Assembly (NCBI RefSeq): GCF_001420605.1
Contig: NZ_LJIZ01000026.1
Location: 331,028 to 395,027, forward strand
DNA from: Bacillus sp. FJAT-25509
GTDB taxonomy: Bacteria > Bacillota > Bacilli > Bacillales > Bacillaceae_G
Direction: 5' to 3'
Length of the DNA stretch: 64,000 bases
The notes beneath the pieces were generated by a model that had not been told where the DNA came from, did no database searches, and was given only the letters and a program-made list of their open reading frames with translations. The translations under genes and the position numbers were made by a program. Shown here in pieces: positions 34,760-44,192 of the stretch (its first letter is position 1; each line of letters starts with the position of its first letter).

Positions 34760-35169
34760 TTTGATTTTCGTAAAAGAGTTATGCAGCAAATATTAATAAG
34801 TAGGAATGCAACAAATGCTAACATTGGAATTGTAATGAATCCAAACCAATTTAAATAATCTCCAGTACAAGGGACCGGACCACACTGCGTTGCTGTTTCC
34901 TTCAGTGCGGGAACTTTTTGAATTAAAATATGATAGATTGAAATACACATACCTATTAATGATAAAGGTAAAACATAAATTACATCTTTTATTTTATTTT
35001 TATAAAAAGCGATTCCAATAATAAAAACGATCGGGTACATAAAAATTCGCTGATACCAGCATAATGAACATGGTGTCCAATGATTAATAATTGAAAATGA
35101 TAAACTACCTAGTGTTGCAATAATACTTACAATCCAGGTGAAAAATAAAATTGATTGCTGTTTCTTCAT
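34756..35169 (-). CDS. bdbC: Thiol-disulfide oxidoreductase BdbC (DsbB family)
   Basis: A 137-residue membrane protein with four helices that reoxidises a BdbD-type thiol oxidase through quinone. The two cysteine pairs are HWTPCSLCWYQR in the first loop and QCGPVPC in the second. The length fits the BdbB/BdbC group. No bdbD lies next to it, which is unusual because the two are often paired. The start follows AAGGATGG. Confidence 0.88.
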   Translation of the reverse strand: MKKQQSILFFTWIVSIIATLGSLSFSIINHWTPCSLCWYQRIFMYPIVFIIGIAFYKNKIKDVIYVLPLSLIGMCISIYHILIQKVPALKETATQCGPVPCTGDYLNWFGFITIPMLAFVAFLLINICCITLLRKSN

Positions 35170-35510
35170 TCCTTACCATCCTTAATTTGATTTTCGATAT
35201 TGCTATTGTACCTTTGATTGGATGTAAAGTGTTATTAAAACGTCATTAGGTCGCTAATTTTTTAGAAATTTAAATTTTAGTTATCAATATTAATCATGTT
35301 AATTAAACCCTTAGACTAAGAATTCAATAAATAGAAGTTCAATTAAAAAAGCAGATCTTTAATAATAATTAGAAATTTGCAAGCAGGACCATTATTCATG
35401 AAGAAATAGAGAAAGGTACAACTTACCGATTCAAACAAAACTCAACTTTTTCGATAAATTATTCACTTAGTGTTCTAGTTTTCAAAATTCCCTCATTCAT
35501 ATTTCAACGC
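35170..35510. other. Gene-free stretch of about 340 bases
   Basis: AT-rich; no credible frame, RNA gene or repeat is seen between bdbC and the deoD terminator. Confidence 0.5.
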
Positions 35511-35514
35511 ACTG

Positions 35515-35547
35515 AAAAAACCTGAGATCAGTATCCCAGGTTTTTTT
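35515..35547 (-). terminator. Intrinsic terminator of deoD
   Basis: AAAAAACCTG and CAGGTTTTTTT form the outer stem, with GAT/ATC inside; the T-run is on the minus strand. Confidence 0.85.
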
Positions 35548-35555
35548 AAGATCTA

Positions 35556-36260
35556 TTAAGCGATTGCTGCATCTAAAGCAATAACAATCATGTCATTGAA
35601 AGTAGTTTGTCTTTCTTGAGCAGAAGTTTCTTCACCAGTGAAGATATGATCACTTACAGTTAAGACAGTAAGTGCATCTACATTATGTTTCGCTGCGAGT
35701 GTATATAATGCAGTAGTTTCCATTTCTACAGCAAGAACTCCGTAATCACCTAACTTTTGATACATGTCCATACTATCTCGGTAGAAAATATCTGAAGTTA
35801 AAATATTACCTACTTTAACATTTAACCCTTTATTCACTGCTCCATCATATGCTTTCTTTAATAAATCAAAGCTAGCACATGGAGAATAATCGAAACCAGG
35901 GAATGTTTGACGATTCATATTTGAATCTGTACAAGTCGTCATCGCAATAATGACATCACGAAGTTTTACATCCTTTTGAAGTCCACCACATGTACCAACG
36001 CGAATCAAAGTTTTTACACCATAACTACTAATCAGTTCATTTACATAAATACCAATTGAAGGTATTCCCATTCCAGTACCTTGAACGGAAATTCTTTGGC
36101 CTTTATATGTACCAGTAAAACCAAGCATTCCACGAACATCATTATAGCAAACAACATCCTCTAAAAATGTTTCTGCGATATATTTAGCTCTTAATGGGTC
36201 ACCAGGTAATAAAATTTTATCAGCAATTGCACCTTGTTCGGCACCAATATGTATACTCAT
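35556..36260 (-). CDS. deoD: Purine nucleoside phosphorylase DeoD
   Basis: A 234-residue hexameric-type phosphorylase that splits purine (deoxy)nucleosides with phosphate. [51 protein letters not shown] and [16 protein letters not shown] are the phosphate, ribose and base-binding blocks. The length is the family norm. AAGGAGG precedes the ATG. It is monocistronic here. Confidence 0.95.
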   Translation of the reverse strand: MSIHIGAEQGAIADKILLPGDPLRAKYIAETFLEDVVCYNDVRGMLGFTGTYKGQRISVQGTGMGIPSIGIYVNELISSYGVKTLIRVGTCGGLQKDVKLRDVIIAMTTCTDSNMNRQTFPGFDYSPCASFDLLKKAYDGAVNKGLNVKVGNILTSDIFYRDSMDMYQKLGDYGVLAVEMETTALYTLAAKHNVDALTVLTVSDHIFTGEETSAQERQTTFNDMIVIALDAAIA

Positions 36261-36553
36261 TTAATGATCCTCCTTAAAACTGTAGGTAAATAGCCCATCG
36301 ATTATCAGTATGATAGTTTCTACATTTAAATAAAAAACATTCTTATTTGTATCGCTACTTAAAGGAAAAAGTAAGATGGACGTAGTACATAATAAATATA
36401 GAAATATTCATAGACAAAATTAACCAATACAGATAATTTATGGCGAATTTTAATTATTGCACAGGTGATAAGATAATGAAAGAGTTTACAATTAGAAATT
36501 CAGCTTTCTTGAAATAACTAAAAATTTTTTAACTATTTAAGGGAGAATGATCT

Positions 36554-37282
36554 ATGAAATTTCGTTTTATTGCAGCTCTATGTATAGCTATATTAATTAT
36601 TCTATTAATTAGCAATCGCTTAGTTAATCATAGTATATTATCAAGTGGTAGCCAGGTTAGCCACATTAAAGTTGAAAAAGTAAAATGGAATCTTACGACT
36701 AAAAAAACCTCACAAGAAGTAATCGTATCTTCTAGAACTTTGAATGTGTTACAACGTGAAAAAATTAGACTATTTATTACGACAGATCAATTAAATTCTT
36801 ATAAAGTCATTGAACCTGTATATAATGGAGATAATCAATTTACATTCAAGTATTCCTTTAAGAAAGACACTCCATATTATGTTAGTCTATTTTTAAATAA
36901 TCAAACGCTTGATACAAAGATTTTCCAAAAACAAAAGGACAAAACTGATGAAGTATTTCCGACAGCAATTTTAACGAAAAAGACAGATGATTACAGAGTT
37001 TCGCTACTTTATACTTCAATTCTTCCAAAAACTAAGAGTAAAATTACATTTGATTTTGATCAGTTTAAAAAACGTTCCAAATTTACAGATCAGCAATTTT
37101 ATATTATGAATGAAGAAGGTACATATTTTAAGCTAATTAGTAATCCTAATAATCATTCAAAAGTAAACTATGAACTTGATTTACCTGAAGCAGGTATGTA
37201 TAAAATATTTTATGAATTTAAATTAAATGATGATCAAAAATCATTTGATTTTATTTTAGACGTAAAAGACAAAGACAGCTAA
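36554..37282 (+). CDS. Membrane-anchored or secreted hypothetical protein
   Basis: A 242-residue protein I do not recognise. Residues 4-22 form one hydrophobic segment (FIAALCIAILIILLISNRL) that is either an anchor or an uncleaved signal. The rest is polar, Lys-rich and beta-like and should lie outside the cell. It contains no cysteine outside the anchor and no lipobox. GGGAGAATGAT precedes the ATG. A HAD phosphatase follows after ten bases, which suggests an operon. Confidence 0.7.
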   Translation: MKFRFIAALCIAILIILLISNRLVNHSILSSGSQVSHIKVEKVKWNLTTKKTSQEVIVSSRTLNVLQREKIRLFITTDQLNSYKVIEPVYNGDNQFTFKYSFKKDTPYYVSLFLNNQTLDTKIFQKQKDKTDEVFPTAILTKKTDDYRVSLLYTSILPKTKSKITFDFDQFKKRSKFTDQQFYIMNEEGTYFKLISNPNNHSKVNYELDLPEAGMYKIFYEFKLNDDQKSFDFILDVKDKDS

Positions 37283-37292
37283 GGAGTAGGAA

Positions 37293-38114
37293 ATGCACAA
37301 TTTATTAATGAATTCAAAAGTATTAGTTTTTGATTTAGATGGTACTTTGTATGATGGTACTGAGCACTACGATTACTATGCTAAATTACTAGCTAATGAA
37401 ATAAGTCCAGAAAAACGTGATTCTTTTTTAAGCGATTATAAAAAAATAAAAGATTATGACCATGCATTAACAATTGGAAAAATATATGACTCTGAAAATG
37501 ATTTAATCATATCATTAGATCCAATTACATTGATGCCGATTCAAGTATTCACTTGGGAAGGGCAGCTACTATCTAAAGATGAACTTCCAGCGGATTATAT
37601 TGAAAAAATTAATTATGAATTACCTTTTATTCCAGTAGGAGATGGTTGGTGGATTCCTTTAGTAGCAAGCTATCACTACGGTGCAAAGGATGTATTTCAC
37701 TGTTATGATAAAACAAAAGAGTATATGGCAACAAAAGAGTTTAGTATTCCTTATATAAAAGGTTTAAAAGAGGCTTTAGAAAAAGTTAAGGATTCTAAAA
37801 AATTAGTATTGTTAACAAACTCTGATCGTGAAGATGTAACTAGATTATTGAAGTTACTTAATTTAAACGAATTATTTCATCTTGAAATTACTGATGGAAA
37901 GAAGCCGTTAGAAACCGAAAACCATTTTAAAAGTATAATGAATAAGTTCAATGTTATGCCAAATGAAATTGTGTCGATCGGTGATAATTTTATTAATGAA
38001 ATTTCTCCTGCTTTAAAATTAGGTATGCACGGAGTATACATTACAAATCAAACGACTATGCAAGTTAGTGATTCCCTATTAGTTGTAAAAAAACTAGAGG
38101 AAGTATTTGAGTAA
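37293..38114 (+). CDS. HAD-family hydrolase
   Basis: A 273-residue phosphatase of the HAD superfamily. Motif I is VFDLDGTLYDG, motif II is VLLTNSDRED and motif IV is VSIGDNFINEISPA. The cap between residues 25 and 150 is large and carries no family mark I know. The ATG follows AGGAG; a second ATG five codons on is also possible. The substrate is unknown. A strong terminator follows. Confidence 0.8.
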   Translation: MHNLLMNSKVLVFDLDGTLYDGTEHYDYYAKLLANEISPEKRDSFLSDYKKIKDYDHALTIGKIYDSENDLIISLDPITLMPIQVFTWEGQLLSKDELPADYIEKINYELPFIPVGDGWWIPLVASYHYGAKDVFHCYDKTKEYMATKEFSIPYIKGLKEALEKVKDSKKLVLLTNSDREDVTRLLKLLNLNELFHLEITDGKKPLETENHFKSIMNKFNVMPNEIVSIGDNFINEISPALKLGMHGVYITNQTTMQVSDSLLVVKKLEEVFE

Positions 38115-38118
38115 ATTT

Positions 38119-38152
38119 AAAAACTGTAAGCGAAAATTGCTTACAGTTTTTT
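38119..38152 (+). terminator. Intrinsic terminator of the HAD gene
   Basis: AAAAACTGTAAGC pairs with GCTTACAGTTTTT, followed by more T. Confidence 0.9.
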
Positions 38153-38305
38153 CTTGTGCATTTTTAATGATAGTGGGCTGATCTTTATCACCGATTTGAA
38201 TTACAATTCCAATTTGAAGTATACTCTATTTTCCAACTTAATTTTATGGGCATCATACATACTTTTGAATTTGCTATGAGAAAATAATGTTAGGAGGAAG
38301 TGGGA

Positions 38306-39193
38306 ATGAACAAAAATCGAAAACGATACTCTCTCATATTTTCTATCTTTATTTTTTTTACTGCTTTTTTTAGTCATAACATAAATAGTGAAGCAAGAAC
38401 TACAAATTACGGCTATATTACTCACCCATTATTAATTTATTTTTTTGATGTAGGTCAAGGAGATAGCATGGTTATGATTTTACCAAATGGTAAAACAGTA
38501 CTGATCGATGGAGGAGACGTTGAACATGGTGGAGTCGTTATAAAAAAACTTAGACGACTACATATAAATGCGATCGATCTATTAGTCAGTACACATCCAG
38601 ATATTGATCATATTGGTGGGTTATTAAAAGTGATGAATAGTGTTAAGATAACAAAAATCCTAGATAGTGGGAAAAAATATAATTCACATTCTTATTATTT
38701 ATATAAGAAAGAAGCATATCAGAAGAATATTCCAATTAGTATTGCAAAGCTAGATGAAAAAATAATGCTTGACCCCAATGTAGATATCACAGTTTTAAAT
38801 AGCGGGAAAAAATCGTATACGAATAATAATAGTTCAATCGTATTGAAAGTTAAGTATGCTGACATTTCAATTCTATTAACCGGAGATATTGAAAGAAAAG
38901 CCGAACAAAGATTAATTAAAAATGAGAATATCAATGCTCAAGTACTAAAAATTCCGCATCATGGATCATCAACATCAACTTCAGAAGCGTTTTTATTTGC
39001 TGTAAATCCTACAGTCGCAATCCTTTCATATGATAAATTTAACTTATTTGGTCATCCACATCGGTCAGTAATGAAGCGGTTAAATCATCTAGGAATTAAA
39101 CAATTTACAACAGACCAATTCGGAGATATCGAATTAGCAACAAATGGTCATAAATTATATATCGAAAAAGAAGAAGTATTGGTAGATCCATGA
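38306..39193 (+). CDS. Secreted ComEC/Rec2-like metallo-beta-lactamase-fold protein
   Basis: A 295-residue protein with an N-terminal hydrophobic signal (residues 8-25) and a metallo-hydrolase domain like the C-terminal domain of ComEC. YFFDVGQGDSMVMILPNGK, STHPDIDHIGG, LLTGDIERKAEQ and IPHHGSSTSTSE hold the expected metal ligands. Secreted single-domain relatives are thought to be nucleases or phosphodiesterases; activity is not proven. The ATG at 38306 is eight bases after AGGAGG, preferred to the GTG at 38300. Confidence 0.85.
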   Translation: MNKNRKRYSLIFSIFIFFTAFFSHNINSEARTTNYGYITHPLLIYFFDVGQGDSMVMILPNGKTVLIDGGDVEHGGVVIKKLRRLHINAIDLLVSTHPDIDHIGGLLKVMNSVKITKILDSGKKYNSHSYYLYKKEAYQKNIPISIAKLDEKIMLDPNVDITVLNSGKKSYTNNNSSIVLKVKYADISILLTGDIERKAEQRLIKNENINAQVLKIPHHGSSTSTSEAFLFAVNPTVAILSYDKFNLFGHPHRSVMKRLNHLGIKQFTTDQFGDIELATNGHKLYIEKEEVLVDP

Positions 39194-39291
39194 AGGACAA
39201 GAACCAATACTTCTACTTTTTTAGGGGTATAAGGGATTTAAAGAATATACAATGCCGTCATTATTTGTGACGTTTTTGTTAATTGCTTATA

Positions 39292-39307
39292 AGTAGTATA
39301 GACAACT
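39292..39307. promoter_or_regulatory. NagR-type operator upstream of nagA-nagB-nagR
   Basis: AGTAGTATAGACAACT is the inverse of the nagP operator with 14 of 16 bases matching. It lies about 135 bases before nagA. Confidence 0.72.
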
Positions 39308-39442
39308 AGGAGTATATATCATAAAATAGTTATGAAGAAATCAAGGTACTTATAAATGAATGTGAATGATGATTAAGTAAACACTACTTTCTATATTGGA
39401 GTATTGGCGAAGACTTCTTAAGCAAAGGAAAGAGGAGAGTAA

Positions 39443-40579
39443 ATGAAATCAATTATTAATGTAAAAATTTACACAGGTACAGAAGTAATTGAAACTGGTT
39501 ATATTCGATACGATGAAAAAATTTCTTCTGTTGGGCATATGAATAGTTACGAAAATGAAGGTGAAGAAATAATTGATGGAAAAGGAACAGTTATTATTCC
39601 TGGAATGATTGATATCCATATACATGGAGCATATGATGTCGATGCAATGGATGCTGATCCAAATTCAATGGTAACTATGAGTAAAGAAATGATGAAGGAA
39701 GGGGTAACAACTTTCTTCCCAACTACAATGACACAATCCAAAGAAAATATTAAAAATGCTTTAAAATCTTTAAAAGAGGCTAAAAAGCTCGGTGCTCATT
39801 TTGAATATATTCATTTAGAAGGACCGTTTGTTAATAAAAATAAAGCTGGTGCACAACCATTAGAATACATTATTAACCCTGAGGTTGAACTATTTAAAGA
39901 ATGGCAAGAAGCTTCTGGAGGACTAATCAAATTAGTTACTTATGCGCCAGAGGTTGAAGGTGCAAAAGAATTAGAAAAAGAGCTAGAGCGGACTAATGTA
40001 GTTGGTACAGTAGGTCACTCTGATGCGATCAGATCAGATTTTGAAGGTAGAAATATTTTCCACGCTACACATTTGTATAACCAAATGAGACCAATGCATC
40101 ATCGTGAAGCAGGAACAGTTGGACATGTATTACTTGATGACCGAGTAATGGTCGAAATGATACCTGATGGAATTCATATTCATCCTGATATGGTAAAACT
40201 TGCTTATCGCCTAAAAGGTGCTAAAAAAATAAGTGTTATTACTGATGCGATGAGAGCAAAAGGGTTAGAGGACGGCAAATATGAATTAGGTGGACAACCT
40301 GTATTTGTAAAAAATAAAAGTGCAAGATTAGAAGACGGAACGCTTGCAGGTAGTATTTTAAAAATGGATGATGCATTCAGAAACATTATGGCATTTACTG
40401 GCTGTAGTCCTGAAGAAGCAGTACAAATGACATCAATAAACCAAGCTGAAGAATTTGGTCTTAAACATAAAGGCGCATTAGAAGCAGGTAAAGACGCTGA
40501 TTTTGTGCAAATGACTCCTGATTTCTTCGTTATTGATACAACTAGACAAGGTAAAAATATAGATGAGGTGACTTTATGA
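39443..40579 (+). CDS. nagA: N-acetylglucosamine-6-phosphate deacetylase NagA
   Basis: A 378-residue amidohydrolase that deacetylates GlcNAc-6-[17 protein letters not shown] supplies metal ligands, [14 protein letters not shown] the substrate loop, TVGHSDAI and ATHLYNQM the metal-binding histidines, and [10 protein letters not shown] the catalytic aspartate. GGAAAGAGGAGAG precedes the ATG. Its last four bases overlap nagB (ATGA), so translation is coupled. The operon ends with nagR, its probable repressor. Confidence 0.95.
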   Translation: MKSIINVKIYTGTEVIETGYIRYDEKISSVGHMNSYENEGEEIIDGKGTVIIPGMIDIHIHGAYDVDAMDADPNSMVTMSKEMMKEGVTTFFPTTMTQSKENIKNALKSLKEAKKLGAHFEYIHLEGPFVNKNKAGAQPLEYIINPEVELFKEWQEASGGLIKLVTYAPEVEGAKELEKELERTNVVGTVGHSDAIRSDFEGRNIFHATHLYNQMRPMHHREAGTVGHVLLDDRVMVEMIPDGIHIHPDMVKLAYRLKGAKKISVITDAMRAKGLEDGKYELGGQPVFVKNKSARLEDGTLAGSILKMDDAFRNIMAFTGCSPEEAVQMTSINQAEEFGLKHKGALEAGKDADFVQMTPDFFVIDTTRQGKNIDEVTL

Positions 40580-41286
40580 ACGTAATCGTAGTAAAAAATG
40601 CAGAAGAAATTTCAAAAGTAGCATATGAAAAAATGGTAAAGGCATTTGAAGGGAAAGCAGAATTCACATTAGGATTAGCGACAGGTGGATCTCCCCTAGG
40701 TATTTATGAACTTTTCCGTATCCATAAACCAGATGTGTCAAACGTCATTACGGTAAATCTTGATGAATATGTAGGTCTTGCAGAAGATGATCAAACAAGC
40801 TACCACACTTATATGGCAGAACAACTTTTTAACCACTTAAATTTTAAAGAAAACCATTTACCAAATGGAAATACAAAAGATTTAGAAGAAGCTTGTAAAA
40901 ATTATGAAGAATTACTACAAAAGCATCCTGTAGATTTACAATTATTAGGAATAGGTGAGAATGGTCATATTGCTTTTAATGAGCCAGGTACACCATTTGA
41001 TACACCTACTCATATTGTAGAGCTTACAGAATCAACTCGTAACGCAAATAAAATTTATTTTGAGAACGAAGAAGATGTCCCTACACATGCAGTAACTATG
41101 GGAATTGGTTCAATTATGAGAGCTAAAGAAATCATTTTAGTAGCTTCAGGCAGCAAAAAGGCTGAAGCAGTTAAAGAAATGTTAAATGGAAAATTAGATA
41201 TTAACTGTCCTGCTACTGCACTACAAAACCACAATAACGTAACAATTGTTGTTGATGAAGAAGCATACTCACTTTGTAATAAATAA
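40576..41286 (+). CDS. nagB: Glucosamine-6-phosphate deaminase NagB
   Basis: A 236-residue isomerase-deaminase that yields fructose-6-P and ammonia. [14 protein letters not shown] is the phosphate loop, VNLDEYVGL holds the catalytic aspartate, and [14 protein letters not shown] is the signature region. The short form is usual in Bacillus, without the E. coli allosteric extension. It overlaps nagA by four bases and nagR by one. Confidence 0.95.
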   Translation: MNVIVVKNAEEISKVAYEKMVKAFEGKAEFTLGLATGGSPLGIYELFRIHKPDVSNVITVNLDEYVGLAEDDQTSYHTYMAEQLFNHLNFKENHLPNGNTKDLEEACKNYEELLQKHPVDLQLLGIGENGHIAFNEPGTPFDTPTHIVELTESTRNANKIYFENEEDVPTHAVTMGIGSIMRAKEIILVASGSKKAEAVKEMLNGKLDINCPATALQNHNNVTIVVDEEAYSLCNK

Positions 41287-42023
41287 TGTTAAAACTAGAT
41301 AAAAATTCACCGTTACCGATTTATTTTCAAATACAAGAGATTTTAAAGCTAAAAATTAACTCAGGAGAATGGAAACCTGGTGAGCGAATTCCCTCTGAGC
41401 AAACATTGAGTGAGATGTTAAATGTAAGCAGAATGACAATAAGACAAGCATTAAACAATCTTGTAAAAGAATCATTAATAAGTCGGAAACGTGGAATTGG
41501 TACATTTGTATCTGTAAAAGATGGAATTGAAGTTGAAGAATCACTAAAATCATTAAGGAGTTTTTCTGAGGATATTACATCTATAGGATTGACCCCTACT
41601 AATAAACTACTTGGCTTTTCAACGATCGAAGCTGATGAATATTTAGCGGAAGTATTATCAATTGAAAGTGGATCTGAAATTTTTAAAATTGAAAGATGTC
41701 GTTTAGCAAATGATCATCCCATTGCAATCGAAACAACTTATCTACCAAAAAAATTAGTAAATCGAATTGATGAAAAAGCATTGAATCATTCTTTATATGA
41801 ATATTTTGAAGTTACATTAGGTTATTCAATTCAAAAAGCTACAAAATGGATTAAAGCATCTTTAATGACAGAAAAAGATTCATTAATTCTTGAAGTAGCG
41901 GAGGATTCTCCTGCATTAGAACTACATCAAGTAACGTTTATTAATGAGGGTATACCACTTGAATATGTAAGCTGTATTTACCGAGCTGATCGCTATCGTT
42001 TTACAATTGATATTGACCGTTAA
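41286..42023 (+). CDS. nagR: GntR/HutC-family repressor NagR (YvoA)
   Basis: A 245-residue regulator with a GntR winged helix (residues 1-70: LPIYFQIQEILKLKINSGEW, then RIPSEQTLSEMLNVSRMTIR) and a UTRA effector domain (about 90-240). It should bind amino-sugar phosphates and release its operators. Its start overlaps the nagB stop. Two matching operators are present, before nagA and before nagP. A terminator follows directly. Confidence 0.9.
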   Translation: MLKLDKNSPLPIYFQIQEILKLKINSGEWKPGERIPSEQTLSEMLNVSRMTIRQALNNLVKESLISRKRGIGTFVSVKDGIEVEESLKSLRSFSEDITSIGLTPTNKLLGFSTIEADEYLAEVLSIESGSEIFKIERCRLANDHPIAIETTYLPKKLVNRIDEKALNHSLYEYFEVTLGYSIQKATKWIKASLMTEKDSLILEVAEDSPALELHQVTFINEGIPLEYVSCIYRADRYRFTIDIDR

Positions 42024-42052
42024 AAAGGGTGCTTATTTAAGCACTCTTTTTT
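42022..42052 (+). terminator. Intrinsic terminator of nagABR
   Basis: AAAAAGGGTGCTT pairs with AAGCACTCTTTTT, T-run included. Confidence 0.85.
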
Positions 42053-42056
42053 CAAA

Positions 42057-42082
42057 GAAAAAGGGTGCCTAAATTAGCACCC
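42057..42082 (-). terminator. Intrinsic terminator of the Cof-type HAD gene
   Basis: GGGTGC and GCACCC stem with a minus-strand T-run (AAAAA on the plus strand). Confidence 0.7.
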
Positions 42083-42089
42083 ATTCATT

Positions 42090-42872
42090 TTATTTAATTT
42101 GTAAAACAATTTTAACTGCTTCGGCTACAGAAGGTACGATATACGAAGCATATTTCTTAACTGCATCGTCAGCATTTTCCATTGCAAAGCTATTAGGAGT
42201 TAGTTCAAACATTGAGATATCGTTGTATGCATCACCGATACAAGCAATTTCATCCGGTTTAATTCCTAATTTTTCGATTAGTATTTGAATTGCTGAACCT
42301 TTACTTACGTTAACTGGAACGATATCTAAACAATTTTTAGCAGAAATAAAGGAAGTTACAAATTCAGGTAGTTCTTTTTGTAATTCTTTTTGTAGCTCAA
42401 GTAAGTCTTCATCTTCACCTAAAACTACATATTTTTTTGGTGTAATCGTTTTACCTAAATCGGTTTTTAGTGTTTTTAATTCAACTGCATTCATGCTAGA
42501 GTTCTTTTCAATTTCTCTAACTAAATCGGTTTTCTCTTCGATATAGTATGTTGAATGATCAGCTACGTAGATTAAAAATTTATCGTTTGATATCATTTCG
42601 TAAACTTGATCGATTACACTTGGATGGAATGTTGCATCTAACAGTGCTTCGCCATCATTTGAATAAATATAAGTTCCATTCATACTAATACGGTGAAAAT
42701 TACCTTCTAAGTTTTCCATAATTTTTACGATTTCATAATCTAAACGACCGGAAGCAAAGCATAATAAAACACCGCGATCTAAAAGGTTTTTTAATGCTTC
42801 AACATCATGTTCAAATAGTTGACCTTGGTGAAACATTGTCCCATCTAGGTCACTAACAAATAACTTAATCAT
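42090..42872 (-). CDS. Cof-type HAD-IIB phosphatase
   Basis: A 260-residue phosphatase. KLFVSDLDGTMF (motif I), LCFASGRLDYEI (motif II), SKGSAIQILIEKLGI (motif III) and IACIGDAYNDISMFE (motif IV) define the HAD-IIB/Cof group, which acts on sugar or cofactor phosphates. The start at 42872 follows AGGTG at nine bases; a GTG four codons upstream lies in the ribosome site. Lying between two sugar operons suggests a sugar-phosphate substrate, without proof. Confidence 0.85.
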   Translation of the reverse strand: MIKLFVSDLDGTMFHQGQLFEHDVEALKNLLDRGVLLCFASGRLDYEIVKIMENLEGNFHRISMNGTYIYSNDGEALLDATFHPSVIDQVYEMISNDKFLIYVADHSTYYIEEKTDLVREIEKNSSMNAVELKTLKTDLGKTITPKKYVVLGEDEDLLELQKELQKELPEFVTSFISAKNCLDIVPVNVSKGSAIQILIEKLGIKPDEIACIGDAYNDISMFELTPNSFAMENADDAVKKYASYIVPSVAEAVKIVLQIK

Positions 42873-43043
42873 TTTTCTTAACACCTACTCAATTTATATT
42901 TATACTTTTATATTCTATCCTACTATAATAGATTATCAAAAAAATATGATTAATTTATGAAACTTAAACCGTGTTTTAACTTTTTCAGAAAAATTATGTT
43001 ATGATATAAAAGCGATTTTTTAAACTTGGGGGTGATAAAAAAA

Positions 43044-43904
43044 ATGTCAGAGATGTCAGTATGCTATACAATCAAAAAAGTTCTTAATAATAATGTTTTA
43101 ATAGCTAAAAATCCCGATCATACCGAAGTAGTTTTGTTGGGTAAGGGCATCGGTTTTAATAAAACTAGAGGAGATTTAATTTCCGAAGGTGTAGTAGAAA
43201 AAATGTTCATCTTAAAAGATGAACAAAAACAAAAACAATATAAATCATTAATCAACTTTATGGATGAAAAATTAATGGGTACGCTGCAGCAGGCGATTTA
43301 TTTAATTTCTGAAAGAACAGGATGTACTTTAAATGAGCAAATTCATATCGGGTTAACAGACCACTTAATATTTGCGATTAAGCGTATTAGAGAAGGCTAT
43401 AATGTTGATAATCCTTTCTTACAAGAAACGAAAGCAATGTATCCAGAGTATTTTAAAATTGCACAAGAAGTTATTGATTTGATAAATAAAGAAATAGATA
43501 TAAATTTACCGATCGAAGAAGTAGGGTTTGTAACTCTTCATATCGTTAGTAATTTATCAATGGAAGTTGTATCGGATGTAAATAAGTTCTCTCAGATCAT
43601 TAAAGATTTAGTCATCTATATAGAAGAATATTTACAAATTAAAATTGATAAAGAAAGTATTCATTATTCAAGATTAGTTCGTCATTTGCGATTTTTAATT
43701 GATCGTATATTTCATGGTAATTCATCTGAAGAGTCACCAGCTTTGGGCATAATCTTAAAAAAGGAATACCCTGTATGCTATGATTTAGCATGGAAAATTT
43801 TAAAGTCAATCCAAGCTTCATTAAATAAAAAAGCAAGTGAAGCTGAAGTAATATACTTAACCTTACACTTAGAACGACTTGTTCAGAGTAAAATTAATAA
43901 ATAA
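43044..43904 (+). CDS. glcT: Transcriptional antiterminator GlcT
   Basis: A 286-residue BglG-family antiterminator. The N-terminal 60 residues are the RNA-binding (CAT) domain (YTIKKVLNNNVLIAKN, LLGKGIGFNKTRGDLI), followed by two PTS regulation domains (PRD1 about 70-170, with QIHIGLTDHLIFAI; PRD2 about 175-285). Phosphorylation of its histidines by PtsG keeps it inactive without glucose. The RAT/terminator it acts on lies before ptsG. The ATG at 43044 follows GGGGGTGA; a TTG at 43026 is rejected. Confidence 0.92.
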   Translation: MSEMSVCYTIKKVLNNNVLIAKNPDHTEVVLLGKGIGFNKTRGDLISEGVVEKMFILKDEQKQKQYKSLINFMDEKLMGTLQQAIYLISERTGCTLNEQIHIGLTDHLIFAIKRIREGYNVDNPFLQETKAMYPEYFKIAQEVIDLINKEIDINLPIEEVGFVTLHIVSNLSMEVVSDVNKFSQIIKDLVIYIEEYLQIKIDKESIHYSRLVRHLRFLIDRIFHGNSSEESPALGIILKKEYPVCYDLAWKILKSIQASLNKKASEAEVIYLTLHLERLVQSKINK

Positions 43905-43980
43905 TTTAAGAAGCCTAAATAGAAATTTGGCGCTTTTTTAACATAATAAATAAAAAAAATTAAAAAATGGGTAATTTGGC

Positions 43981-44009
43981 TTGAAATTTTTAAATTCTAT
44001 AGATATAAT
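43981..44009 (+). promoter_or_regulatory. SigA promoter of ptsG
   Basis: TTGAAA, a 17-base spacer, TATAAT. It stands 47 bases before the RAT element. Confidence 0.8.
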
Positions 44010-44055
44010 GAAAGCGAAATCATATAAAAACATAATTGAATATTGTACACATTAA

Positions 44056-44083
44056 ACGTGTTACTGATTCGATCAGGCATGAG
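44056..44083 (+). promoter_or_regulatory. GlcT RNA antiterminator (RAT) of ptsG
   Basis: The 28 bases from ACGTGTTACTGATTCGATCA to GGCATGAG are, as far as I recall, almost the same as the B. subtilis ptsG RAT. GlcT binding here would prevent the overlapping terminator from forming. Confidence 0.85.
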
Positions 44084-44169
44084 TTGAAAAAATGTGAATT
44101 ATTATACTTGGGTAGGGGAAACTATATCCAGGATACAATAATCTCATTTTTTCTGCTCATGCCTTTTTT
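44076..44169 (+). terminator. Conditional leader terminator of ptsG
   Basis: GGCATGAG (44076-44083) pairs with CTCATGCC (44156-44163) and a T-run follows. The left arm overlaps the RAT, so the two structures exclude each other. Confidence 0.85.
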
Positions 44170-44192
44170 GTTTGGATAAAAGGAGGAAGACA

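Noticed and set aside
36369..36515. Two tiny frames (15 and 13 codons) with ribosome-like sites before the gene at 36554
   Set aside because: They are too short and carry no feature that sets them apart from chance.
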